Part shown: positions 43,638 through 58,827 of the stretch, piece by piece
Layout: each line of letters opens with the position of its first letter
How positions within the stretch are numbered: position 1 is the first letter of the stretch
Assembly: GCA_016125335.1 (NCBI GenBank)
Contig: WGLY01000009.1
Span: forward strand, 1-64,000
Length of the DNA stretch: 64,000 nucleotides
Reading direction: 5' to 3'
Source of the DNA: Frankiales bacterium
GTDB taxonomy: Bacteria > Actinomycetota > Actinomycetes > S36-B12 > CAIYMF01
Program-made: the position numbers and the translations under genes
The notes under the pieces: generated by a model
Seen by the model: the letters and a program-made list of their open reading frames with translations, nothing else
Databases searched by the model: none
Told to the model about the DNA's origin: nothing

Positions 43638-43964
43638 TCAATGGGAGCTCGAGGAGACCGCCACGGCGGCGATGAGGAAGAACAGCACCGTGCCCAGCAC
43701 GGCCAGGCCGATGTTGACCCAGCTGATGACGCGCGCGGCCTGGACCAGCCCGGTGCCGGTCTGCCAGCCCCCGGAGGCCTCGATCTGGCGCTGGGCCGAG
43801 CCCGCGACGACCAGGGCGATCACGGCGAGCACCACCGGGCACAGGACGAAGGACCCGATCGCGAGCACCAGGGCCACCACCGCGTTGGACGAGGTCTCCG
43901 GCATCCGGACCGGGCCGCCGGCGCCGTAGGACGGCGGAGGGGGCGGCGGGGGCAGCTGGGACAT
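43638..43964 (-). CDS. Small DUF4190-type membrane protein
   Basis: A 108-residue protein with a proline-rich N-terminus (SQLPPPPPPPSYGAGG) and two membrane helices, about residues 29-54 and 80-103. The pattern NAVVALVLAIGSFVLCPVVL, a loop with AQRQIEASGG, then a second helix fits the DUF4190 domain. Function is unknown. It lies alone between rpoC and the str operon. Confidence 0.7.
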   Translation of the reverse strand: MSQLPPPPPPPSYGAGGPVRMPETSSNAVVALVLAIGSFVLCPVVLAVIALVVAGSAQRQIEASGGWQTGTGLVQAARVISWVNIGLAVLGTVLFFLIAAVAVSSSSH

Positions 43965-44064
43965 GCCCGGAACCCTGGCACAGCGGCGGGCCGGGCGTCA
44001 GCCCACCGCGCCGGCCGACCGGTCCGCGCCCTCCCCCGGCCCGACCGGCCCACGGCCCGGGACG

Positions 44065-44100
44065 CGGTGAGGGGCGCCCCTCGCGGGACGCCCCTCACCG
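44065..44100 (-). terminator. Terminator after rpoC
   Basis: CGGTGAGGGGCG (44065-44076) and CGCCCCTCACCG (44089-44100) form a perfect 12-bp stem with a 12-base loop, about 80 bases after the rpoC stop. The left arm can alternatively fold on itself through the palindrome GAGGGGCGCCCCTC (44069-44082). Confidence 0.65.
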
Positions 44101-44178
44101 TGGTGCGCCGTGCGGACCGGGTCCGGTCCGGTGAGAGTGCCAGAGCCTCGTTCCTCGGCTCGCACTCTCGCCTCACCT

Positions 44179-48054
<3,876 letters not shown>

Positions 48055-48135
48055 GTCTGGGTTTCCTAACTTGTCGTGGGGCTCGTCGGTGTCGAGGGGC
48101 GGCGGCCGGCCGGCGAGGGCCGGCCGCCGGCACCG

Positions 48136-51603
<3,468 letters not shown>

Positions 51604-51660
51604 GAGGCATCCTTTCCGAGGCTTCGCGGACCTTCGACGCGCATGCCGATCACACCGTGT

Positions 51661-51678
51661 CCCAGGACTGGTCCTGGG
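51661..51678 (-). promoter_or_regulatory. Dyad in the rpoB leader
   Basis: CCCAGGAC-TG-GTCCTGGG is a perfect 8-bp inverted repeat lying between the rpoB promoter and its start codon, about 58 bases before the TTG. It could be an operator or an mRNA hairpin. Confidence 0.5.
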
Positions 51679-51709
51679 GGCGGGTGGGATAAGGGCAGCG
51701 CAAAGCGGC

Positions 51710-51739
51710 AGCATACCCGGCAGGGCAGCCGCTGTCGAA
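51710..51739 (-). promoter_or_regulatory. Promoter of rpoB-rpoC
   Basis: On the minus strand TTCGAC (51734-51739) and TATGCT (51710-51715) are 18 bp apart. The -10 is identical to that of the tRNA-Trp promoter. The leader is about 100 bases. The promoter lies downstream of the rplL terminator, giving rpoBC its own start. Confidence 0.6.
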
Positions 51740-52015
51740 TCCGGTGCCGTGGGGCTCCGGAGGACCTCGTCGCTCCCTGGGGGCCGGCCTCCGCTCGACA
51801 GCGGGCGGGGCGGCTCCCCCGAGGGGGACCTCGTCCTCCGGGCCGGTCGGCCCGGGGTCTGGCGCGGGCAACAGGGTGGACGGCCCGACCGTCCCGAGTC
51901 AAGCACCCGGCGTCGATCGGGGGATACCGCGACCGGGTTGTGACCGAAGGCCGGACGGCCCCGGACCGACCGGATGGCGGACGGACGACGGTCGGGGGAC
52001 GGGGCCGGCGGGACG
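51740..52015. other. Intergenic stretch between rplL terminator and rpoB promoter
   Basis: About 275 bases with no convincing gene. It is extremely G+C rich and can form several small stems, for example around CTCCCCCGAGGGGG, but nothing specific is recognised. Confidence 0.4.
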
Positions 52016-52052
52016 CCGGAGGGGCGGCACCCCACGGGTGCCGCCCCTCCGG
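52016..52052 (-). terminator. Terminator after rplL
   Basis: CCGGAGGGGCGGCACCC (52016-52032) and its exact complement (52036-52052) form a perfect 17-bp stem with a 3-base loop, about 60 bases after the rplL stop. There is no U tract. Confidence 0.75.
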
Positions 52053-52110
52053 GACGTGCGTGCGCGTGCCCGGGTGCGGCCTTCCGGCCGGCGCCCGGCG
52101 GCGCGAGGAG

Positions 52111-52506
52111 CTACTTGACGGTGACCTTGGCGCCGGCGGCCTCGAGGGCCTCCTTCGCCTTGTCCGCGTCCTCCTTCTTGACCTTCTCCAGGACCGGCTT
52201 CGGCGCGGCCTCGACGAGGTCCTTGGCCTCCTTGAGGCCGAGGTTCGTGAGGGTGCGCACCTCCTTGATGACCTGGATCTTCTTGTCGCCGGCGTCCTCG
52301 AGGATGACGTCGAACTCGTCCTGGTCCGCGCCCGCGTCCTCGGCGGCGGCGCCGCCGCCGGGGGCGGCCGGGGCCACGCCCATGGCCACGGGGGCCGCGG
52401 CGGTGACCTCGAAGGTCTCCTCGAACTGCTTCACGAACTCGGAGAGCTCGATGAGGGTCATCTCCTTGAAGGCCTCAAGGAGCTCGTCGGTGCTGAGCTT
52501 CGCCAT
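52111..52506 (-). CDS. rplL: 50S ribosomal protein L7/L12
   Basis: A 131-residue stalk protein. N-terminal dimerisation helices [20 protein letters not shown], an alanine/glycine hinge, and the C-terminal domain with [20 protein letters not shown] and [15 protein letters not shown] that recruits elongation factors. It follows rplJ by 73 bp. Confidence 0.98.
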   Translation of the reverse strand: MAKLSTDELLEAFKEMTLIELSEFVKQFEETFEVTAAAPVAMGVAPAAPGGGAAAEDAGADQDEFDVILEDAGDKKIQVIKEVRTLTNLGLKEAKDLVEAAPKPVLEKVKKEDADKAKEALEAAGAKVTVK

Positions 52507-52579
52507 GATCGGCGGTCCTTTCGTACGTGCGTCCTGGCCGGGGCCCGAACGTCCATCTCGGATGGGGTGAGGTGGGGCG

Positions 52580-53323
52580 TCAGCCCTCGGTGGTCGCGCC
52601 GTCCTCGGCCTCGGCCTCGGCGGCCGGTGCCTCGGTGGCCTCCGCGTCGGCCTCGGCGGCCGGAGCGTCGGTGGCGGCGGTTGCCTCGGCCTCGGCGGGC
52701 GCCGCAGCGTCCTCCGCGACCGGGGCGGCCTCGGCCGCGGGCTCGCCCGCGACGTCGGCGGCATCCGCGGCCGGCGCCGCAGCGCCCGCACCGCCGATGA
52801 CCGAGGGGTCGGCCTCGGCCTTGACCCGCAGCGCCTCGATCGTGCGGGCCGCCTGCGAGAGAGGTGCCTGGAACAGCGCCGCCGCCTGGGACAGCGACGC
52901 CTTCATGGCACCCGCGAGCTTCGCGAGGAGGACCTCGCGCGACTCGAGGTCTGCGAGCTTGGCGATCTCGGCGGCGGACAGCGTCTTGCCGTCCATGTAG
53001 CCGCCCTTGATCACCAGCAGGGGGTTCGCCTTGGCGAAGTCACGCAGGCCCTTGGCGGCCTCGACCGGGTCGCCCTTGACGAACGCCAGCGCGCTCGGGC
53101 CGGTGAGGAGGCTGTCGAGGCCCTCCACGCCCGCCTCGGCGGCAGCGATCTTGGTCAGCGTGTTCTTCACCACGGCGTAGCTGGTGGTCTCACCGAGCGA
53201 GCGGCGCAGCGTCTTGAGCTGCGCCACGGTGAGGCCGCGGTACTCGGTGAGCACGGTCGCCGTGGAGCTGCGGAAGTGCTCCGCGATCTCCGCGACGTCG
53301 GCTGCCTTGTCGGCCCGCGCCAT
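52580..53323 (-). CDS. rplJ: 50S ribosomal protein L10
   Basis: A 247-residue L10, [20 protein letters not shown] onward, with the RNA-binding [20 protein letters not shown] and the helix that carries L12 dimers. The usual family length is about 175; the last 70 residues are an Ala/Glu/Asp/Pro tail. It is preceded by an L10-type leader and its own promoter. Confidence 0.97.
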   Translation of the reverse strand: MARADKAADVAEIAEHFRSSTATVLTEYRGLTVAQLKTLRRSLGETTSYAVVKNTLTKIAAAEAGVEGLDSLLTGPSALAFVKGDPVEAAKGLRDFAKANPLLVIKGGYMDGKTLSAAEIAKLADLESREVLLAKLAGAMKASLSQAAALFQAPLSQAARTIEALRVKAEADPSVIGGAGAAAPAADAADVAGEPAAEAAPVAEDAAAPAEAEATAATDAPAAEADAEATEAPAAEAEAEDGATTEG

Positions 53324-53499
53324 GGGTCTCCTTCCAACGGTGCGCCGAGAAGGACCCACGAGACGCGAAAAGCCCCGCGCAGGCGCGGGGCACCCACCGC
53401 CACGGGGGCGATGGTCCTCACCTGCGCTGGCCCTCCGCGGTTCGCGGACGCTTCGGACGGGGCCGCACGAGGCAGCTCCGACGACCGGCGGTCTTCGGC
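53324..53499 (-). ncRNA. L10 leader (ribosomal autoregulation element)
   Basis: The rplJ leader begins near 53499 with CCGAAGACCGCCGG, the stretch typical of actinobacterial L10 leaders, and ends at a terminator hairpin and the rplJ Shine-Dalgarno sequence. Known L10 leaders bind the L10-L12 complex and lower expression of rplJL. The kink-turn pairing was not folded by computation. Confidence 0.55.
53368..53391 (-). terminator. Attenuator hairpin with U tract in the rplJ leader
   Basis: GCCCCGCG-CCTG-CGCGGGGC on the minus strand, followed directly by TTTT. It is the only hairpin in the window with a good U run. It lies between the rplJ promoter and the rplJ start, about 45 bases before the ATG, so it must be conditional. 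Confidence 0.7.
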
Positions 53500-53505
53500 G
53501 TGGTC

Positions 53506-53534
53506 AGGGTACGTGGGCGGGGCGGGCGGGTCAA
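53506..53534 (-). promoter_or_regulatory. Promoter of rplJ-rplL
   Basis: On the minus strand TTGACC (53529-53534) and TACCCT (53506-53511) are 17 bp apart. The -35 sits in the loop of an 8-bp inverted repeat (GGCGGGCG...CGCCCGCC, 53521-53544), which may also serve as the rplA terminator. Confidence 0.75.
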
Positions 53535-53600
53535 AACGCCCGCCCCGGCCACGGTCGTGCAGGGGTGCGACGGCCGGGGGGCCGGCCGTCGCGGGGGCGC

Positions 53601-54323
53601 TCAGGCCGAGGCGGTGTCGTCCTCGGAGAGCAGGTTGCGGGTGCGGTTGGGGTCGACCGGGACGCCGGGGCCCATCGTCGTGGAGACGGTGGCCTTCTTG
53701 AGGTAGCGACCCTTGGCGGCCGAGGGCTTGAGACGCAGCACCTCGTCGAGGGCGGCGGCGTAGTTCTCGACGAGCTGCTCGTCGGAGAACGAGGCCTTGC
53801 CGATGACGAAGTGCAGGTTGGAGTGCTTGTCGACCCGGAACTCGATCTTGCCGCCCTTGATCTCGGTGACGGCCTTGGCGACGTCCATGGTCACGGTGCC
53901 GGTCTTCGGGTTGGGCATCAGGCCGCGCGGGCCGAGCACCTTGCCGAGGCGGCCGACCTTGCCCATGAGGTCGGGGGTGGCTACCGCGGCGTCGAAGTCG
54001 GTGAACCCGCCCGCGACCCGGTCGATGAGCTCGTCGCCGCCGACGACGTCCGCGCCCGCGGCGCGCGCCTCCTCCGCCTTCTCACCGTTGGCGAAGACCA
54101 GGACCCGGGCGGTCTTGCCGGTGCCGTGGGGGAGGTTGACGGTGCCGCGGACCATCTGGTCGGCCTTGCGGGGGTCGACCCCGAGGCGGAACGCGACCTC
54201 GACGGTCGCGTCGAACTTCGCGGGGTTGGTCGACTTGGCCAGGCGGACCGCCGTCAGGGGGGCGTAGAGGGAGTCCTTGTCGATCTGCTCGACGGCCTTG
54301 TCGTAGGCCTTGCTGCGCTTCAT
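53601..54323 (-). CDS. rplA: 50S ribosomal protein L1
   Basis: A 240-residue L1, [20 protein letters not shown] onward, with [20 protein letters not shown] and [17 protein letters not shown]. It forms the mobile L1 stalk and can repress its own operon. It follows rplK by 86 bp. Confidence 0.98.
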   Translation of the reverse strand: MKRSKAYDKAVEQIDKDSLYAPLTAVRLAKSTNPAKFDATVEVAFRLGVDPRKADQMVRGTVNLPHGTGKTARVLVFANGEKAEEARAAGADVVGGDELIDRVAGGFTDFDAAVATPDLMGKVGRLGKVLGPRGLMPNPKTGTVTMDVAKAVTEIKGGKIEFRVDKHSNLHFVIGKASFSDEQLVENYAAALDEVLRLKPSAAKGRYLKKATVSTTMGPGVPVDPNRTRNLLSEDDTASA

Positions 54324-54409
54324 TGCTGCTCCTCGTGCGTGGGAGTCGTGGTCGGACGGGCCGCGCTCGGCCCTGCCACGTCGTGCGGGTGGGGTGGGAC
54401 GGGTGGTCG

Positions 54410-54841
54410 TCAGTCGGCGACGGTGATGCCCATCGACCGCGCGCTGCCCTCGATGATGGCCATCGCGCCCTCGATGTCGTTGGCGTTGAGGTCGGGCATC
54501 TTCACCTCGGCGATCTCGCGGACCTGGGCCTTGGTGATCGTGGCGACCTTGGTGGTCAGCGGGTTCGCCGCGCCCTTCTCGACGCCGGCGGCCTTGAGGA
54601 TGAGCCTCGAGGCCGGCGGGGTCTTGAGGACGAAGGTGAACGAGCGGTCCTCGTACACGGTGATCTCGACCGGGATGACCTGGCCGCGCTGCGACTCGGT
54701 CGCGGCGTTGTACGCCTTGCAGAACTCCATGATGTTGACGCCGTGCTGACCGAGCGCCGGACCGACCGGCGGCGCGGGGTTGGCGGCGCCGGCCTGGATC
54801 TGGAGCTTGATCAGGCCTGCGACCTTCTTCTTGGGAGGCAT
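54410..54841 (-). CDS. rplK: 50S ribosomal protein L11
   Basis: A 143-residue L11. [20 protein letters not shown] and [12 protein letters not shown] are in the N-terminal domain, which includes the thiopeptide-contacting prolines; the C-terminal domain binds 23S rRNA. It follows nusG by 64 bp. Confidence 0.98.
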   Translation of the reverse strand: MPPKKKVAGLIKLQIQAGAANPAPPVGPALGQHGVNIMEFCKAYNAATESQRGQVIPVEITVYEDRSFTFVLKTPPASRLILKAAGVEKGAANPLTTKVATITKAQVREIAEVKMPDLNANDIEGAMAIIEGSARSMGITVAD

Positions 54842-54905
54842 TCCTCGGGTCCTTGCTGTGGTGTGGTGGTGCCTGCTCCGTCGCCCGTGGGCGCCGGCGC
54901 ACGCC

Positions 54906-55778
54906 TTAGTTCTTCTGGATCTGGCTGAAGCCGAGCTCGACCGGGGTCTCGCGGCCGAAGATCTCGACCAGACCGGTGACCTTCTGCGCGTCCGCGTTGA
55001 TCTCCGAGATCGTCGCGTGCAGGGTCGCGAAGGGACCGTCGATGACGGTGACGGAGTCGCCGACGGAGAAGTCGACGACGGTGACCTCGCCGACCGGCGC
55101 GGGCGTCCCGGGCTTCTTCTCGGGGGCCGGGGCGAGGATCGCGACGACCTCGTCGAGGCTCAGCGGCGCGGGCTGGTGCCCGTGCCCCACGAAGCCGGTG
55201 ACGCCGGGGGTGTGCCGGACGGTGCCCCAGGAGGCGTCGGTGAGGTCCATGCGGACCAGGACGTAGCCCGGGAACTTGTTGCGGCGGACCAGCTTGCGCT
55301 GGCCGTTCTTGATCTCGGTGACCTCCTCCATGGGGACCTCGACCTGGAAGATCAGGTCCTCCATGTTCAGCGAGGTGATCCGGCTCTCGAGGTTGGTCTT
55401 CACCTTGTTCTCGTAGCCGGCGTAGGAGTGCACGACGTACCAGTCGCCGAGCTCGGTGCGCATGCGCTCGCGGAAGGCCTCGACCGGGTCGGTCTCGTCG
55501 TCGGCGGCCGCCTCCTCGACGGGCGCCGGCTCCTCGGCGGGGGCGGGCGCCGCGTCGGCGTCGGCGGCCTCCTCCTCGGCCTCCTCGGCCGCGGGCTGCT
55601 CGTCGGCCGTGTCGGCGGGGGCGGCGTCCGACTCCTCGGCCTCGACCTGGTCGGTCGCCGCAGCCTGGCCGGCGCTCTCGAACGACAGGCGCAGGGCGTC
55701 GGCGGGGGCCTCGGCGCCCTGGTCGGCGGCCGGTGCCTCGACCGTCGCCTCGGCGTCGTTCTCGTGCATGTCGGACAC
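54906..55778 (-). CDS. nusG: Transcription termination/antitermination protein NusG
   Basis: A 290-residue NusG. About 105 N-terminal residues are acidic and alanine-rich, as is common in actinobacteria. The NGN domain then begins [20 protein letters not shown]; the C-terminal KOW is [19 protein letters not shown]. It links RNA polymerase to S10. The GTG at 55778 has GAGGAG upstream; an ATG nine bases inside is an alternative. Confidence 0.97.
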   Translation of the reverse strand: MSDMHENDAEATVEAPAADQGAEAPADALRLSFESAGQAAATDQVEAEESDAAPADTADEQPAAEEAEEEAADADAAPAPAEEPAPVEEAAADDETDPVEAFRERMRTELGDWYVVHSYAGYENKVKTNLESRITSLNMEDLIFQVEVPMEEVTEIKNGQRKLVRRNKFPGYVLVRMDLTDASWGTVRHTPGVTGFVGHGHQPAPLSLDEVVAILAPAPEKKPGTPAPVGEVTVVDFSVGDSVTVIDGPFATLHATISEINADAQKVTGLVEIFGRETPVELGFSQIQKN

Positions 55779-55828
55779 GGTGCTCCTCGGTCTGGCGGGT
55801 GGTGCGGGGGCGGGTGCGCTGGGGACGG

Positions 55829-56089
55829 TCAGGAACCGCCGAAGACCCAGAGCACCCCCTTGGCGAAGATCAGGTCCAGGACGGCGACGATCGTCGCGAC
55901 GACCGTGACGAACACCAGCACGACCCACGTGTAGGTGATCAGCTCACGGCGGGTGGGCCACACCACCTTGCGCAGCTCGGCGACCACCTGGCGGTAGAAC
56001 AGCGCGAGGCGCGCGCCGATCCCCTGGCGATCGTCCGATCGCTGCGGGCGGTCGCGGTCGGGCACCTCGGTGCCGACGGTGTCGCTCAC
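55829..56089 (-). CDS. secE: Preprotein translocase subunit SecE
   Basis: An 86-residue protein with one C-terminal membrane helix (about 52-76, [21 protein letters not shown]) preceded by the conserved [20 protein letters not shown]. It clamps SecY. It starts at GTG 56089, downstream of tRNA-Trp. Confidence 0.97.
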   Translation of the reverse strand: MSDTVGTEVPDRDRPQRSDDRQGIGARLALFYRQVVAELRKVVWPTRRELITYTWVVLVFVTVVATIVAVLDLIFAKGVLWVFGGS

Positions 56090-56174
56090 GCGTCCTCGCT
56101 CGGGTCGGCCCCGCCCGGCGGGCGGTGGGCTCGTGGCGGCCGACCGGGCGGTCGACCGGGTGGTGCTGTGCTGA

Positions 56175-56261
56175 CGGGTCCGCAGGACCCGGCGGAGCCG
56201 GTCCGCACCGGGTCCTCAGGACCCGGTCGAGCCGCCGCCGCCTCCCGGTCCGGGGACCGGG
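56175..56261 (-). repeat. Three GGTCC hairpins between tRNA-Trp and secE
   Basis: CGGGTCC-GCA-GGACCCG (56175-56191), ACCGGGTCCT-C-AGGACCCGGT (56207-56227) and CCCGGTCC-GG-GGACCGGG (56244-56261) are successive near-identical inverted repeats. They fill most of the 177-bp gap after the tRNA. Roles in tRNA processing, attenuation or mRNA stability are possible. Confidence 0.6.
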
Positions 56262-56266
56262 TCGCG

Positions 56267-56339
56267 CAGGGCCGGAGGGACTTGAACCCCCAACCGCCGG
56301 TTTTGGAGACCGGTGCTCTACCAATTGAGCTACGACCCT
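56267..56339 (-). tRNA. trpT: tRNA-Trp (anticodon CCA)
   Basis: The 73-base gene folds as a normal cloverleaf. The acceptor arms are AGGGTCG and CGGCCCT with discriminator G; the anticodon stem is around CCGGTCTCCAAAACCGG. GGTTCAAGTCC is the T loop. No CCA is encoded. It lies upstream of secE, its usual neighbour in actinobacteria. Confidence 0.97.
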
Positions 56340-56416
56340 TCGGGACGCCCCTCCGCACGCCGCAGACCGATGTGCGGGCACGCTTGCGCAGGGGTGGACG
56401 TCCACCAGGAGGTCCG

Positions 56417-56446
56417 AGCATACGGGACTGCGCGGGCCCTTCCCAA
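56417..56446 (-). promoter_or_regulatory. Promoter of tRNA-Trp-secE-nusG
   Basis: On the minus strand TTGGGA (56441-56446) and TATGCT (56417-56422) are 18 bp apart, about 78 bases before the mature tRNA. The -10 is the same as at rpoB. Confidence 0.65.
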
Positions 56447-56537
56447 ACCGCGCCCGGCCGGGCCGGGGCGGCGCCCGACGGGGGCGGCCGGCAACCCACG
56501 GGGCACCCGCCCGGGCCCATGCGCGAGGATGGGCCGC

Positions 56538-57767
56538 ATGACTGAGCAGGCGCACGCGGGCGTCGAGCACGCCCGCGTCTCCCACCGCATCGGGTCCATC
56601 GCCGAGTCCGCCACGCTCGCCGTCGACGCCCGCGCGAAGGCGCTCAAGGCCGCCGGCCGGCCGGTCATCGGGTTCGGGGCCGGCGAGCCGGACTTCCCCA
56701 CCCCGGAGTACGTCGTCGAGGCGGCCGTGGCGGCCTGCCGCGACCCCCGCTGGCACCGCTACACCCCGGCCGCCGGCCTCCCGGAGCTGCGCGAGGCCAT
56801 CGCGGCCAAGACGCTGCGCGACTCCGGCTACGCCGTCACCGCCGCGCAGGTGCTGGTGACCAACGGCGGCAAGCAGGCCCTCTACAACACCTTCGCCGCG
56901 CTGCTCGACCCGGGCGACGAGGCGCTGCTGCCGGCGCCCTACTGGACCACCTACCCGGAGTCGATCCGCCTCGCGGGCGGGGTCCCCGTCGAGATCGCGA
57001 CCGACGAGACCTCCGGCTACCGGGTCACCCTCGAGCAGCTCGAGGCGGCCCTCACCCCCAGGACCAAGCTGCTGGTGTTCGTCTCGCCGTCCAACCCCAC
57101 CGGGGCGGTCTACTCCCCCGCCGAGGTCGAGGCCATCGGCCGCTGGGCGCTGGACCGCGGCATCTGGGTCGTCACCGACGAGATCTACGAGCACCTGGTG
57201 TACGGGGAGGCCACCTTCGCCTCGATGCCCGCGCTGGTGCCCGAGCTCGCCGACCGGTGCGTCGTGGTCAACGGCGTCGCCAAGACCTACGCGATGACCG
57301 GGTGGCGCGTGGGCTGGCTGGTCGGGCCGAAGGACGTCGTGACCGCCGCGGCCAACCTCCAGTCGCACGCGACCTCCAACGTGGCCAACGTGTCGCAGGT
57401 GGCGGCGCTGGCGGCCGTGTCGGGCGACCTGTCCGCGGTGGCCGAGATGCGCGCCGCCTTCGACCGCAGGCGGCAGACCATCACCGGGATCCTCGACGCG
57501 ATCGACGGCGTCACCTGCCCGCTGCCGGAGGGCGCGTTCTACGTCTACCCCTCGGTCAAGGGGGTGCTCGGCCGCAGCATCCGCGGCTCCGTGCCCACCA
57601 CGTCGGCCGAGCTCGCCGCGCTCATCCTCGACGAGGCCGAGGTCGCGGTCGTGCCCGGCGAGGCGTTCGGCACCCCGGGCTACCTGCGCCTGTCCTACGC
57701 GCTCGGCGACGACGACCTCGTCGAGGGCGCCACCCGCATCGCCCGGCTCCTCGGCGAGGCCGGCTGA
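56538..57767 (+). CDS. Pyridoxal-phosphate aminotransferase, class I/II (probable aspartate aminotransferase)
   Basis: A 409-residue fold-I enzyme. [14 protein letters not shown] and [15 protein letters not shown] are typical of the aspartate/tyrosine aminotransferase I-gamma group. The PLP lysine is at residue 249 in [15 protein letters not shown]. The arginine that binds the substrate carboxylate is near LRLSYAL. It likely transfers amino groups between aspartate and 2-oxoglutarate. The ATG at 56538 is one of two close ATGs. It is transcribed away from tRNA-Trp. Confidence 0.92.
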   Translation: MTEQAHAGVEHARVSHRIGSIAESATLAVDARAKALKAAGRPVIGFGAGEPDFPTPEYVVEAAVAACRDPRWHRYTPAAGLPELREAIAAKTLRDSGYAVTAAQVLVTNGGKQALYNTFAALLDPGDEALLPAPYWTTYPESIRLAGGVPVEIATDETSGYRVTLEQLEAALTPRTKLLVFVSPSNPTGAVYSPAEVEAIGRWALDRGIWVVTDEIYEHLVYGEATFASMPALVPELADRCVVVNGVAKTYAMTGWRVGWLVGPKDVVTAAANLQSHATSNVANVSQVAALAAVSGDLSAVAEMRAAFDRRRQTITGILDAIDGVTCPLPEGAFYVYPSVKGVLGRSIRGSVPTTSAELAALILDEAEVAVVPGEAFGTPGYLRLSYALGDDDLVEGATRIARLLGEAG

Positions 57768-57800
57768 GCCGACCGGCTCCCGGGGGTCACAGCCCGCCCA

Positions 57801-57848
57801 CGCACGGGCGCGCGCGGCCCCGGGGTCGGGGTCGCGCGCGCCGGTGCG
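57801..57848. terminator. Bidirectional terminator between aminotransferase and SHOCT gene
   Basis: CGCAC-g-GGCGCGCGCG (57801-57816) pairs with CGCGCGCGCC-g-GTGCG (57833-57848), giving 15 bp with one mismatch and a 16-base loop. The flanking genes converge here. Confidence 0.65.
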
Positions 57849-57878
57849 TCCGGCCGCCGTGCGGCGGCGGTGCCGTCG

Positions 57879-58262
57879 TCAGCCGAGGAGCTTGGCCTTC
57901 GCGGCCGCGAACTCCTCGTCGCTGAGGATGCCGGCGTTCTTCAGCTCGGCCAGCTTCTGCAGCTCGGCCACCATGTCGGTGCCGCCGCCGGCCGGGGCCG
58001 GGGCCGCGGGCGGCGGGGCCGCCGCGGCGAGCTGCGCCTGCTGGGCCTGCTGCGCCGCGAGCGCCGCCTGCACCTGGGCGTCGATCTGCGCCTGCTGCGC
58101 GGCCATCGCCTGCTGCTCCTGGTAGGCCTGCGCCTGCGCGGCCTCCTGCTGCTTACCGGCGGCGTGCCGCTGCATGCCGCCGCTGACCGCGGTGGCGGTG
58201 CCGGCGATCACCGCGGTGCGGGCCATGGTCCCGACGAGGCCGGGTCGTCCCATCCGTCGCAT
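57879..58262 (-). CDS. SHOCT-domain protein
   Basis: A 127-residue protein. The C-terminal 30 residues, VAELQKLAELKNAGILSDEE then FAAAKAKLLG, are a SHOCT motif, the short helical module often found at the ends of membrane or oligomeric proteins. The middle is an A/Q-rich segment (AAQQAQIDAQVQAALAAQQA). No enzyme domain is present. It starts 39 bp after the DUF6325 gene and the two probably function together. Confidence 0.8.
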   Translation of the reverse strand: MRRMGRPGLVGTMARTAVIAGTATAVSGGMQRHAAGKQQEAAQAQAYQEQQAMAAQQAQIDAQVQAALAAQQAQQAQLAAAAPPPAAPAPAGGGTDMVAELQKLAELKNAGILSDEEFAAAKAKLLG

Positions 58263-58301
58263 GTCGTGCCTTCCTTCTCGCTGGTCCTGGTGGGGGGTGG
58301 C

Positions 58302-58739
58302 TCAGGCGTCGACCGCGTCGAGCACGGCGGCGACGTCGTCGGCGGGGATGCGCTCGAAGGCCACGAGCATGCCGCCGTTGTCGCGGATGGCCTGGCCGGC
58401 GCGGATGAGCCAGGTGTTCTCCCAGGCGATCATCATGATCGCCGACGACGGCGGCATCGCCTCGATCGCGGCGCCGGCGTCGTCCTCGGAGAGCAGGCCG
58501 GGGATGTCGCCGCGGATCGCGACGAGGTCCGGGACGCCGTCCCCGTCGATGTCGGTGACCTCGAACATCGAGGTCTCGCCGTTCTCGTCCTTGTTCACCA
58601 GCACGACGTCGAGCACGCGCACGATGCCCGCCGCCACCAGGTCGATGATGGCCGCGGCCACCGACCCGTCGAACCTCGGCTCGTCGAAGGCGACGACCGC
58701 CACGTCGACCGGCCCCACCGGTCGTACGACGTCTGACAT
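58302..58739 (-). CDS. DUF6325 family protein
   Basis: A 145-residue protein of unknown function: VGPVDVAVVAFDEPRFDGSV, then VAAGIVRVLDVVLVNKDENG, and a C-terminal PSSAIMMIAWENTWLIRAGQ. The pattern fits the DUF6325 group, which is often found beside a SHOCT-domain protein, as here. There is no signal peptide or clear membrane helix. Confidence 0.7.
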   Translation of the reverse strand: MSDVVRPVGPVDVAVVAFDEPRFDGSVAAAIIDLVAAGIVRVLDVVLVNKDENGETSMFEVTDIDGDGVPDLVAIRGDIPGLLSEDDAGAAIEAMPPSSAIMMIAWENTWLIRAGQAIRDNGGMLVAFERIPADDVAAVLDAVDA

Positions 58740-58799
58740 GGATCCTCCTCGGGGGCGCCCCGTCCGCCCGGACGGCCGCGAGCAGAACCTAACCCCCGC

Positions 58800-58819
58800 C
58801 CCCGGGCGGAGTCCCGGGG
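58800..58819 (-). terminator. Hairpin after murB
   Basis: CCCCGGG (58800-58806) and CCCGGGG (58813-58819) form a 7-bp stem with a 6-base loop immediately after the murB stop. No U tract is present. Confidence 0.4.
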
Positions 58820-58827
58820 AACCGGGA

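Noticed and set aside
51744-52118. Possible small gene between rpoB and rplL
   Set aside because: Composition is Pro/Gly/Arg-rich translation of G+C-rich DNA; it spans the rplL terminator and has no ribosome-binding site.
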